Assembly: GCA_046328035.1 (NCBI GenBank)
Contig: JAXLXI010000004.1
Coordinates: 62,001-126,000 of the forward strand
Direction: 5' to 3'
Source: JBGASG01 sp046328035
GTDB taxonomy: Bacteria > Cyanobacteriota > Vampirovibrionia > Obscuribacterales > Obscuribacteraceae
DNA length: 64,000 nucleotides
The position numbers and the translations under genes are program-made. The number at the start of each line of letters is the position of its first letter. The first letter of the stretch is position 1. The notes below the pieces were generated by a model. It was not told where the DNA came from. It saw only the letters and a list, made by a program, of their open reading frames with translations, and did no database searches. Positions 53,642 to 62,240 of this stretch are shown here, piece after piece.

Positions 53642-55546
53642 ATGGAAAAGCAGGACCGACAATCTCCTCGTAGCGCCACAGCGCGGTTACAAGCAGGCAG
53701 CATCGTTGACGAGCGGTATCAAATCGTCGCTCATGTTGGCAGCGGAGGGATGGGCAACGTATTCAGAGCCGTCCATCTGGATTTAGGCAGAGAGGCGGCC
53801 GTTAAGATCCTGCACCCGGGATACAGTGCGGATCCTTCCTCCATCAAACGTTTTCAACAAGAAGCGCAAATCCTTTCCTCTCTCCACCACCGCAACATCT
53901 TGAGAATTTTTGGATTCGGAGCCTTCGATGGATGCGTATATCTAGCGCTAGAGTTCGTGCACGGCAAATCCCTGGGTCACCGCATCAGAGAGCAAGGGAG
54001 ACTCAAAACTAGTGTTGCAATTCCTATGTTGTTACAAATTTGTAATGCGATGGAGTACGCTCACAGCAAGGGCGTATTGCATCGGGATCTGAAGCCGGAT
54101 AACGTCCTCGTGACTGAAGATTTCGAGACGAATCTTGAAGGTCTAAAGGTTGCTGACTTTGGGCTGGCAAAGTTGCTAACCAAAAACGTTTTGCGATTAA
54201 CCCGCACCAACGAAGTTGTAGGAGATCCTCGCTACATGAGCCCCGAACAGTGTCGCGGCCAAAAATTGGACGAACGCAGCGATGTGTACTCTTTTGGGTG
54301 TTTGATGTATGAACTGTTGACGGGAGTCCTTCCATTTGATGCCAACGATCCAGTGGCGATAATGCACAAGCACCTCGAACAAATGCCTGCCCCGTTCGCG
54401 ATCGAACTAAAGCTGCCGCCTGCATTGGAAACAATAACCCTTACTGCGATGTCTAAAAAGGCGGACGACAGATATCAGTCTTTTGCAGAAGTTGCGACGC
54501 TGCTCAAGCAAGTCGAGCGAGAGCCATCATTGAACCTTCCTCCGCCTCCTCTTCGACGCGGCTCTAAAAGGAAACTGTCAAGGCAGATGCTGTCTCGCAC
54601 CGTGATCGCATCTCTTTGTACGCTGACATTAGTCGCGATAGGCTTTTCACAGAAGGATAATTTGGTCGCTCTCTATTATAAATCGCTGCAGCTTTTCTTA
54701 TTAGATAAGCGCGAACGAGTTCATGCGACGCTTGCCTTAGCGAGCACTTTAGAGCGTCAACGTCAGCTGAGTTCCGCTGACGCAGAGTATCAAAGCGCCA
54801 GCGCGATGGCTAAAGACGATGCATATTTGTCAATTGAGGTCAAACAAAGGTTCGCAGAATTTTTGCTTAGGACCGGCAATCAATCCGGGGCGGCTAATCT
54901 TTACGCCGACTTGCTCGGAGATCTTGAAAGGCAAATTTCTCAGGAAAAAACGACCCAGACCTACGACGATATAGTTAGCGATGCGTGCGGTAATCTTTTG
55001 CAGCTGAACCCTGCGCTGGGATATCAATCTGTATTTAGATTGACAGCTTTGTACCGTTCACGAGGAGATCTTCCTGCGGCGGAAAAGTTGCTGCTTTTGG
55101 CAATTGCTAACGGACCAAGAGATCAGCGCGCTACTGCCCTATTCCACCTGGGCACTCTTCAGCTAGCAACACGAAACGAGAAGCTGGCGAACGCGCTCTT
55201 CAACCGAGCGCTCGACCTTGCTCAGTCGAAAGATTGTCGATTATTTCTCGCCCACTCGAGCGCCGCAGCCTTGCACGAAAATGGCATGCATGTTTCAGCG
55301 CTGAAATACTATCTCGCTACTGCAGCCGAGGCATCCGAGAAGTCCTACCCCCGTTACGCAAGGCTTATTTTTCAAACCGGAGACTGCTACGCGTTGCTAA
55401 ACAAGCCCGACTCGGCTTTGCAGCAGTACCGAAAGGCAATAGCTGTTTGGCAAGGCTCGTCCAACCAACTAGATAGAGACCTTTTGCCCACGGCGAGAGA
55501 GCGACTCGCCAAATTAGAATCGCTTGACGCAAAGAAGACTCCTTAG
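53642..55546 (+). CDS. Membrane Ser/Thr kinase with TPR region
   Basis: 634 aa. Kinase domain about 25-290: GSGGMGNVFRA, K55, HRDLKPDN with D149, ADFGLAK and VVGDPRYMSPEQCRG. A transmembrane helix lies at about 320-340, then a TPR-like sensor region to the end. It closely resembles the kinase at the right edge of the window: both share VVGDPRYMSPEQCRG and an FxANDPVAI segment. ATG 53642 is chosen over TTG 53630. The region looks AT-richer than the first half of the window. Confidence 0.88.
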   Translation: MEKQDRQSPRSATARLQAGSIVDERYQIVAHVGSGGMGNVFRAVHLDLGREAAVKILHPGYSADPSSIKRFQQEAQILSSLHHRNILRIFGFGAFDGCVYLALEFVHGKSLGHRIREQGRLKTSVAIPMLLQICNAMEYAHSKGVLHRDLKPDNVLVTEDFETNLEGLKVADFGLAKLLTKNVLRLTRTNEVVGDPRYMSPEQCRGQKLDERSDVYSFGCLMYELLTGVLPFDANDPVAIMHKHLEQMPAPFAIELKLPPALETITLTAMSKKADDRYQSFAEVATLLKQVEREPSLNLPPPPLRRGSKRKLSRQMLSRTVIASLCTLTLVAIGFSQKDNLVALYYKSLQLFLLDKRERVHATLALASTLERQRQLSSADAEYQSASAMAKDDAYLSIEVKQRFAEFLLRTGNQSGAANLYADLLGDLERQISQEKTTQTYDDIVSDACGNLLQLNPALGYQSVFRLTALYRSRGDLPAAEKLLLLAIANGPRDQRATALFHLGTLQLATRNEKLANALFNRALDLAQSKDCRLFLAHSSAAALHENGMHVSALKYYLATAAEASEKSYPRYARLIFQTGDCYALLNKPDSALQQYRKAIAVWQGSSNQLDRDLLPTARERLAKLESLDAKKTP

Positions 55547-55580
55547 CGCTGGAAGGGGTATGGAGCTGGGCGTGGCAAGA

Positions 55581-55608
55581 TTGAGGCTGAGCGGAAAGGG
55601 AATAATAC
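55581..55608 (+). promoter_or_regulatory. Promoter for the JAB-like gene
   Basis: TTGAGG (55581-55586), 16-bp spacer, TAATAC (55603-55608). GGAGAG then precedes the start codon. Confidence 0.5.
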
Positions 55609-55632
55609 AGGAAGATCCCGCTGGAGAGTTTC

Positions 55633-56802
55633 ATGGCAAAAGCTGATACGCAAGATGGTGGCGAGCAGCGCAAGCCTCTCCATGGTGAAGTATCCACAAC
55701 TGCTAAGGTCGCACACGAAGCCATCTCCAGCGAGCCGATGGCGGCAGCATATGAACCAAAGTTCAAGTCGTTTTCAGGTGCTGCGGCAGAGCGCTTGGGT
55801 GCGATAACTGCTTCTGTCGCCGAGTTTTGCATCGAAGACAAAGAGCAAGGTAAACTGATCACCGCTAAAGGCGAGCACTCCAACGCCGAGCCGCGGCACT
55901 CATTTCTGCAGGGACTAAAACAAGTCCTGCAGGGAGGACAGACGCCTGAGGAATCTGACCGCCTACAGGCAGAATTCTCCATTGCCTACATGATGCGCAA
56001 AGCCAGTCAGTTCATGCAAGAAACTGCCGGTCGCGTCATGGAAGGACTCCAGGGCATCGCAGACAGCGTGCCTGCGAGCCAATCCAAAGATGCTGGCAGC
56101 GCAGATCAGAACTTATCAAACGAAAAATTGAACTCTTATCTGCTCGCGCAACCACCTACAATTCCTGATGTCGGCGAAATTCCCCGACGCCAGAACATCG
56201 CTAGCGAGCCTGCGTTGATCGCGGAAGCACCAGAATTGAAAACTGAAAAGAGTGAGCTACAAGCACCGCTCGATCACGTTCAAGAGTTTGAAAGCACCCC
56301 TAAAGCGATAATCGGCGAATTCAGGAGAGTGCTTGGTGAACAGAATCGAAATGTAGGCGAGTTTAGCGCGGCAATCGCCAAAGTAGACGGCCATACATTT
56401 GGTTCAGGAATGCATTATGGACCGGGCTTTGAGTATGCAGGCAGTCAGTGGCACACGGAGCTGTTTAATGCGCTAACGCAGTTAAAACAGTCCGCGACAG
56501 TTTATGGACTGGCTCACATGAAAACCGGCGGAGTTCACAGATTTAAGCTCGAAGCAATCTTGCACACCCATCCCGATCTAAAGGACGCCACGCACGATCC
56601 GTGGGCATTCTCGTCAGCCGACATAGATACGGCAAGGGCACAGAAAGTGCCTTCATACCTACTTCGTCCCGACGGTTCGATTATTCGATTTGATCCAAAC
56701 AACAAATACCAATCCCGCGAAGGGGAAGTAATTGGAAAATTCGACGCGAAAGGCAGATTCAATCCTGCGCCGAAGTTTGCCGCGGAATTCAGCGGCACCT
56801 GA
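55633..56802 (+). CDS. Protein with C-terminal JAB/DUF4329-like domain
   Basis: 389 aa. The N-terminal 230 residues are polar and helical without a signal peptide. The C-terminal 80-130 residues carry a JAMM-like zinc pattern, ILHTHPDLK (H311, H313) and FSSADID (S327, D330), followed by PSYLLRPDGSIIRFDP. That HTHP...FSxxD...P-x-YL order matches DUF4329-type domains seen at the ends of polymorphic effectors and peptidase-like JAB proteins. It may cleave isopeptide bonds or be a delivered toxin domain. The kinase gene upstream is separated by a promoter. Confidence 0.65.
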   Translation: MAKADTQDGGEQRKPLHGEVSTTAKVAHEAISSEPMAAAYEPKFKSFSGAAAERLGAITASVAEFCIEDKEQGKLITAKGEHSNAEPRHSFLQGLKQVLQGGQTPEESDRLQAEFSIAYMMRKASQFMQETAGRVMEGLQGIADSVPASQSKDAGSADQNLSNEKLNSYLLAQPPTIPDVGEIPRRQNIASEPALIAEAPELKTEKSELQAPLDHVQEFESTPKAIIGEFRRVLGEQNRNVGEFSAAIAKVDGHTFGSGMHYGPGFEYAGSQWHTELFNALTQLKQSATVYGLAHMKTGGVHRFKLEAILHTHPDLKDATHDPWAFSSADIDTARAQKVPSYLLRPDGSIIRFDPNNKYQSREGEVIGKFDAKGRFNPAPKFAAEFSGT

Positions 56803-56808
56803 CGATGA

Positions 56809-57186
56809 TTAATCAGCGGTCACAAATTGCGCGCAGTAGGCACAGAAGAGTGACACCAGAATGTTGGGAACCGCCATACCGATGAACGTTTTTGCGCTCA
56901 ATGACCTTGCCACGGCTAACACAATCAGGTCTAACACTAGGAGCAGAACGAAGAGAATGACCCCAAAAATCAAGTTGCTTGTAACCCAAGCCTCATAGGT
57001 ATGGTTGCTTGCTGGCCGAGAGAGAAAAAAGGTTGAAACAATTAAGCCAGGTCCCAATCCAGAGGACACCAGCGCTATCCAGACGGGAACAAGTGAACGG
57101 TATTTCCAGGGCGGCTGCGTATTTAGGCTAAGACACAACCACTTTGAAATAAACAAGACAATTGACGCACTAAACCACTCGTTCAA
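56809..57186 (-). CDS. Four-helix membrane protein
   Basis: A 125-aa, very hydrophobic protein with four predicted membrane segments (about 5-22, 32-53, 70-92, 100-120). TTG 57186 is used because GAGGAG lies about nine bases upstream and no ATG is available. It is convergent with the JAB-like gene, 6 bp apart. No family recognised; a membrane immunity protein for that gene is possible but unsupported by strand order. Confidence 0.55.
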   Translation of the reverse strand: MNEWFSASIVLFISKWLCLSLNTQPPWKYRSLVPVWIALVSSGLGPGLIVSTFFLSRPASNHTYEAWVTSNLIFGVILFVLLLVLDLIVLAVARSLSAKTFIGMAVPNILVSLFCAYCAQFVTAD

Positions 57187-57220
57187 CTAAGTTCTCTCCT
57201 CAGAAGTCCTTATCCCACTC

Positions 57221-57300
57221 TCACGCACGCTCAGAGGAAGCGAAGTTCTCGACGGCACCAAATTGGCTGGCTGCCAGATCGACAAAATCAACCTGCCAGA
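57221..57300 (-). pseudogene. Remnant of an SGNH (DUF1574-like) gene
   Basis: The minus frame reads VDFVDLAASQFGAVENFA before a stop. It matches, with few changes, DFVDLASSRFDADENFADG in the intact SGNH gene at 60972-62240. The catalytic GVHL that should follow is lost, and the upstream part of the frame is replaced by the IS relic. I read this as a fragment of a third copy. Confidence 0.5.
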
Positions 57301-57351
57301 CCGGCAGACGCCGGTGACCTGTTTCTTGACCGTAGCATACAGATCTGGTGG

Positions 57352-57543
57352 CATGTACGTCTACCGCGACGCTAGATATGAGAAAGTCAGGCATGGAGGC
57401 CTGATCTCGATCGGCGCAGCAGAAAGCCGGCATCGCGAAACATCGGTGTTTCGGTGGCGCTATCGGAAGCGGAGGTTCACTGGCGAGAGTTTCTGAAACA
57501 ACTCCAGGAGCGCGGTTTGCACGGCGTGCAACTAATCATGACA
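57352..57543 (+). mobile_element. Decayed IS256-family (mutator-type) transposase fragment
   Basis: One frame gives YVYRDARYEKVRHGG and another gives GVSVALSEAEVHWREFLKQL then QERGLHGVQLI. Both are consecutive signature pieces of IS256-type transposases: the DARYEKVR segment carries the first catalytic Asp, and LGVS-SEAEVHW lies further on. They are joined by at least one frameshift and an internal deletion. No terminal inverted repeats or the rest of the roughly 400-aa protein were found. Confidence 0.7.
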
Positions 57544-58012
57544 CTATATAGCCAGAAAAGAACTACCGAATTTACAGAACAATTGCTGCTTGATCCATCC
57601 GTGCCCATGGGAACGCGTCATAATGCACGCCTTCCAGACATGATTCGGAACACTTCCACCACGCGACTATACCCGAACCGTAACTGAAGTCTTCCGGTCC
57701 CCATCCGCAGTTTTTTTTCGTAGCTCCACTCGCAGCAAAGTTCTGGAAGTCGCGACAGAATTCAGAAAGTGTTTTGAGCGCGTGACAGCTGGGAAATTCG
57801 ACGAGGAAAGAATGAGGCTGATCTCTCCTTGGGATTCGCGGGGAGATTGCCGAATTGGTTGATGTTTCAGAATTGTTGAAATTGCCGATTGGGTTAGCGG
57901 TGCCGCCTCGCGAGTCGGAGAGCATGTTGCTTACCGCCGGATCATGTTGGCTACCTCTTCCACGCACTATGATCGTCTGCACAAGTTGTGAAGTGGGACA
58001 GCGGCGCCATAC
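57544..58012 (+). other. Non-coding decayed interval
   Basis: About 470 bp between the IS relic and the SGNH gene. It contains only short interrupted frames and a T8 tract at 57711-57718. I see no gene, terminator or promoter I can defend. Confidence 0.5.
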
Positions 58013-59218
58013 ATGCAGAAATTTCGCCTCGTGACAAGCAGACCAGTGGTCATCGCCGCGCTGTTGCTGGCGGTTGTCAACGGATTGCTGTATGCGACCA
58101 ATCCGCTTGCGAAGGTCGATCCCGAACTGCTCATGGGCGCCCGCAGCTGGGCATGGTGGGCTGTTCAGGACTACAAGAATATTCAGCCTGATGTCGTCGT
58201 CACCGGTTCTTCCATGGTGATGCACCCGCTCTGGCACCAGGAAGCCCAGTATCGCCAGCAAAATGTCGAATTGATTGTCGACCACCGGAGTCATTTCCTG
58301 GAGTCATTTCTAGAGAAGGCAGCCGGCAAACCCGTAAAGGTCTTCAACTTCGGATTGCCTGGCGGCATGGCATCGGATGCGTTCATTACAGTCCGTGCGA
58401 TTTCGCAGATGCCACAGCCGAAACCGAAAGTAGCTGTAATTTGCTTGTGCGTTCGCGACATGATGGACAACAGTTTTGGTTGCGCGGCAACTTCACGTCA
58501 CTACGATCTGTTTTCACGCCTGGCAGACACGAGCGATGTTGCCGAACTGGCAGTGCCCAAGCCACTCGACAAAGGTCGAGTTTTGCTGCGCGATGCAGTT
58601 TTTCTGAAGCGCAAAAACAAAGAAGTGAATGCAGTTTTGACTGCACAGACCCACGAGATCGCCAACCAAGCTTACAAAGACTTGCCGCCCAGCCCTCTGG
58701 ACAAAGTTTCTCCGGAGAAATCAGTGAAGTTCGCCTTCCAGAACGATGAGCTGGAGCAAGGTTTCTGGATCGCAAAACCAAATGTGCCTCGCTGGTATGT
58801 GGAGGCGAGCGCCGATTGCAGAAAACGAATGCGGCGCTCCAACGATGACGTGTTCAACAATCAAGTCGCGTTCTTAGACCTTTGCCTGAAAGAGTGCAAG
58901 CAAAACGGCATTGTGCCGGTACTTGTGAACATGCCGACTTCGCCGGTCATGAAACAAGTACTGAAGCCTGGCATGTACGAACGCCACATGAACGCCTTGA
59001 CGACGATGGCAAAGAAATGGAACGTCGCATTGATAGACGCCAACCAGGATATCTACACCGCTGAAGACTTCACCGATTGGGCCCATATGCACGCGACCGG
59101 CGGCGAGAAGGCATTCGGAATTATTGGCCGCTCTTTGGCTGCTAACACGGTGGCAGTGAAACAGCTATCCGCCTCGTCGCAAGTGGCGACAACAAAGGAG
59201 GCTGGTCATGCTTTTTAA
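58013..59218 (+). CDS. Membrane-anchored SGNH/DUF1574-like protein (O-acetylation partner)
   Basis: A 401-aa protein with an N-terminal membrane helix (about 10-28). The SGNH nucleophile block is VVVTGSSMVM (G65-S66-S67), followed by VFNFGLPGGMASDAF and a C-terminal DWAHMHATGG holding the Asp/His pair. The order fits AlgJ/AlgX- or DltD-like acyltransferase partners. It overlaps the MBOAT gene by 11 bp, which supports joint action in acylating a surface polymer. Confidence 0.75.
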   Translation: MQKFRLVTSRPVVIAALLLAVVNGLLYATNPLAKVDPELLMGARSWAWWAVQDYKNIQPDVVVTGSSMVMHPLWHQEAQYRQQNVELIVDHRSHFLESFLEKAAGKPVKVFNFGLPGGMASDAFITVRAISQMPQPKPKVAVICLCVRDMMDNSFGCAATSRHYDLFSRLADTSDVAELAVPKPLDKGRVLLRDAVFLKRKNKEVNAVLTAQTHEIANQAYKDLPPSPLDKVSPEKSVKFAFQNDELEQGFWIAKPNVPRWYVEASADCRKRMRRSNDDVFNNQVAFLDLCLKECKQNGIVPVLVNMPTSPVMKQVLKPGMYERHMNALTTMAKKWNVALIDANQDIYTAEDFTDWAHMHATGGEKAFGIIGRSLAANTVAVKQLSASSQVATTKEAGHAF

Positions 59219-60689
59219 CAGCCTCAGTTATCTGATCTTCCTGCCGGTGACCGTCGCACTTTACTGGCTAATTCCGTTCAAACTGCGTACACCGCTGCTG
59301 ATCGGCGCCAGCTATGTTTTCTACATGTCGTGGAAACCAATCTACGGTTTGCTGCTGTTAGCACTGACCCTAATCAACTATTTGTTCGGTCTGGCGATCC
59401 ATAAATACGAGTCAAAGAAGAAGAGCATCCTGATTGGCGCGCTGGTTGCCAATCTGGGTATGCTTGCGTACTTTAAGTACACATACTTTCTGCGTGATAC
59501 CGCCAATGGTGCAATGGCGTTGCTCGGTCCGAGCGCACCGCAGCTGCCACCAATTGCCTGGGAAATTTTTCTGCCCCTCGGCATTTCGTTCTTCGTATTC
59601 GAGTTCATTCATTACGTCGTTGACGTCCACAATGGACATCAGCCGGTGCGCAAGTTCCTCGACTTCGCGCTCTTCGCGAGTTTCTTCCCGACGCAGCTGG
59701 CTGGTCCGATTAAGCGCTTCCAGGACTTTATTCCTCAATTGTTGTCGCCTCGCAAACTGACCAGCAGCGACTTCGATGAAGCCATAGATTTGATCATGCT
59801 GGGACTGTTCAAGAAAGTGGTGTTGGCCGACAACATCGCCCTGGTGGTCAACCGCTGTTATGCAAACTGGCAGTTGCTGAACGGCGTCGACCTGTGGCTT
59901 GCTGCGTGGGCATTCGCGTTCCAGGTCTACTACGATTTCTCCGGCTACACTGATATCGCCCGTGGTTCGGCACTGCTTTTCGGCTTCAAAGTACCGATCA
60001 ACTTCAACTTGCCATATATGGCCGGTTCTATTGCGGATTACTGGCGGCGTTGGCACATCTCGCTCTCGCTCTGGATTCGCGACTACCTGTTTATTCCACT
60101 GGGAGGAAACAAGAAAGGTCCCTGGCTGGCTTGCTTCAACGTCTTCGTCACTATGGCGTTGGCGGGGCTGTGGCACGGCGCAGCGGATCACTTCATTGCC
60201 TTCGGCGTCGTCATCGGCGCGATGATGGTGGTTCATCGTCTCTGGCGCTTCGCTGTTGAGAAGAACGCGCTGCTTACGCAGGTGGTATCAACGCAAGCCT
60301 TCCATATATTCGCAATTCTGCTGACCTTCAACTCGTTCATGTTCTGCATGGCGACGTTCCGCGCACCAAACGTGCCGACCGGGCTGGCAATCTGGAACAA
60401 GATGCTCTTCATCCCGGATATCATGTCGGGAACGTGGCATCTGCAGCCGACCATACTGCGGACGGCGGAGTCACCGTTGTTCCAAATATTGCCTGTCCTG
60501 TTGTTGGCTTGCTACCTGGCACAGGCGGGACTGTATGGCTTTGCGAAAGCAACCGGCAAGGATGATGCGAAACAACCTGCTGTGCCCCTGCCCCGCTTCC
60601 TGAAGCCGGTGTACATTGCAGCCGTGACGATTTTGCTGATCCTGTTTTCGCCGCAGATCACGCCGCAATTCATCTACTACCAATTCTGA
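59208..60689 (+). CDS. MBOAT-family O-acyltransferase (AlgI/DltB-like)
   Basis: A 493-aa multi-helix membrane protein. It begins LFNSLSYLIFLPVTVALYW, the AlgI-type N-terminus, then QLAGPIKRFQDFIPQL, YYDFSGYTDIARGSALLFGF, YWRRWHISLSLWIRDYLFIP and the catalytic His 323 in AGLWHGAADHF. AlgI-like proteins move acetyl groups across the membrane to a periplasmic SGNH partner, matching the upstream gene. AAAGGAGG lies before the ATG. Confidence 0.92.
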   Translation: MLFNSLSYLIFLPVTVALYWLIPFKLRTPLLIGASYVFYMSWKPIYGLLLLALTLINYLFGLAIHKYESKKKSILIGALVANLGMLAYFKYTYFLRDTANGAMALLGPSAPQLPPIAWEIFLPLGISFFVFEFIHYVVDVHNGHQPVRKFLDFALFASFFPTQLAGPIKRFQDFIPQLLSPRKLTSSDFDEAIDLIMLGLFKKVVLADNIALVVNRCYANWQLLNGVDLWLAAWAFAFQVYYDFSGYTDIARGSALLFGFKVPINFNLPYMAGSIADYWRRWHISLSLWIRDYLFIPLGGNKKGPWLACFNVFVTMALAGLWHGAADHFIAFGVVIGAMMVVHRLWRFAVEKNALLTQVVSTQAFHIFAILLTFNSFMFCMATFRAPNVPTGLAIWNKMLFIPDIMSGTWHLQPTILRTAESPLFQILPVLLLACYLAQAGLYGFAKATGKDDAKQPAVPLPRFLKPVYIAAVTILLILFSPQITPQFIYYQF

Positions 60690-60713
60690 TTCGGATGATG
60701 GGCCGTTCTCAGT

Positions 60714-60899
60714 TTAGGTTAGCGTTCTAGTTCTGATCTTGATCTGCTTTTCCGTGCGACTCATTTTTGGACACGCATGGCCGCTCTTTCGGAAGATTTC
60801 CCCGTAGTTGATTTTCCGGGTGACCGCCCCGACTCTCTCCACGAACGTCCCTCCAGCATGCATTGCAACCCCTTGATCGTTGATGAACTCGCGAATCAA
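60714..60899 (-). other. Short ORF of doubtful reality
   Basis: A 61-codon frame from TTG 60899 (open without a start to about 60965) contains a plausible helix (LIREFINDQGVAMHAGGTFV). It has no ribosome site and no recognised family. It could be a remnant gene end beyond the SGNH operon. The rest of 60690-60971 shows no signal. Confidence 0.25.
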
Positions 60900-60971
60900 A
60901 TCGCTTTGACTTTTCGAATGGGCGGCAATTAAAAACTGGGCTAGCTTCTCGCCACTCTTTAAAGATTGGGT

Positions 60972-62240
60972 CTACTCAGCTGGCAGTCTTCGTTCTGCTT
61001 GATACAGTCCGGAATTTGCGCTGCTGCCAAGCATCTCTGATAGGCGCGTCTTTGTCAGCTCCTGAGCAAGGAAGTCGATGAACGGCTGACTGCGGTCGCA
61101 CCGCAAATGAACGCCGTCTGCGAAGTTTTCGTCGGCATCAAATCGACTAGATGCAAGATCGACAAAGTCCGCGTGATTGCTGCGGCGGCAGAGTTGGGAG
61201 ACTTGATTCTTAAAGGTGGTGTAAAAATCCAGTGGCATTGAAGACTTATTGCGTCTGCTCAGCGGCATGTTGACCACGATAAGATGAATTCCCTCGTCAT
61301 CGCACAGCTTGATCAGTTGGGCTAGATAGCCGATTTGCAACTTATTCATCTTCGGAGACAGCGGATTATACCTCAGCTGATATTCGCGCTCCGTATCAGA
61401 CCAAGACAGATGCCCCAGCTCGATTCCTGGATTCACTGTCGGCTCGCCCCGAGCTTCTTCGACGAACTCTCCACCCTTCATGATTTTTGTGGACCCGTCT
61501 TGTGTTTTTTTCTCGAATGCCACCCACGGCAGTAATCTCTCCAAGACCCTCTTCATCCGCAAGTTCGCAAGGGTCGTCAGCTCTTTTCGAGACCGCCATA
61601 AGGCGGACACTCGACCAGCTGCCAGATCCAGGCGTCGCCAGGCGTCCATTTGGCTCGTTGATTGAACATGGAGGGCATCACTCACCGACGCAAGGCACAA
61701 GAATGACTCGGTGCCGGCGATGCCTGCTTGTTGCATTATGTTGTCCTGAATATCTCTGGGTGCAACAAAAAACATGATTGCGCGAGGTTTCAATCGCTCC
61801 GTCTCGCGAGAACACAAAACATTTTTGGTGATGAGGTAGGCGTCCGAAAACATGCAGCCATTGACTGCAAAACTGAAAACCCGAGAGCGCTTGAATCCAT
61901 TAGCGTGAAGAGCTGCACTCATCACCTGCGAATTTCGATATTGCATGCGCGACAGCCTGCGATTCAATTTCAACGAGTCAGACTGCAGAACAGGCGCTAT
62001 TATCACGGAGGAGCCGAGAAGCACGATATCCGGCCTGTCGGGCAGCGCTGAAAATGCAGCCCTGGCAAGAAACGGCTCTGAGCGTTCAAGATTGGCGATA
62101 GGCGCCCTAGTCAGAGGGTGCGTTTGACTTAGAAAGCAATCAAGTCCAACGAGCAAGAGGACTGATGTGACAAATGAACTGGTCACAATACTCGGCAAAA
62201 CTGCCGATCTGTCTTTACCGGAGGGCTTAGAGACATTCAT
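60972..62240 (-). CDS. Membrane-anchored SGNH/DUF1574-like protein coupled to a kinase
   Basis: A 422-aa protein with one N-terminal membrane helix (about 18-36). DIVLLGSSVI carries the SGNH block (G76-S77-S78), then FSFAVNGCMFSDAY, LIVVNMPLSR and the C-terminal DFVDLASSRF and FADGVHL, with Asp and His of the triad. It is a diverged paralogue of the 58013 gene but has no MBOAT beside it. Its ATG overlaps the stop of the kinase gene (ATGA), so the two are co-translated. Confidence 0.75.
   Translation of the reverse strand: MNVSKPSGKDRSAVLPSIVTSSFVTSVLLLVGLDCFLSQTHPLTRAPIANLERSEPFLARAAFSALPDRPDIVLLGSSVIIAPVLQSDSLKLNRRLSRMQYRNSQVMSAALHANGFKRSRVFSFAVNGCMFSDAYLITKNVLCSRETERLKPRAIMFFVAPRDIQDNIMQQAGIAGTESFLCLASVSDALHVQSTSQMDAWRRLDLAAGRVSALWRSRKELTTLANLRMKRVLERLLPWVAFEKKTQDGSTKIMKGGEFVEEARGEPTVNPGIELGHLSWSDTEREYQLRYNPLSPKMNKLQIGYLAQLIKLCDDEGIHLIVVNMPLSRRNKSSMPLDFYTTFKNQVSQLCRRSNHADFVDLASSRFDADENFADGVHLRCDRSQPFIDFLAQELTKTRLSEMLGSSANSGLYQAERRLPAE

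Noticed and set aside
57572..58294. 240-codon minus ORF across the IS/SGNH boundary
   Set aside because: Composition is unlike a real protein and half lies antisense to the SGNH gene.
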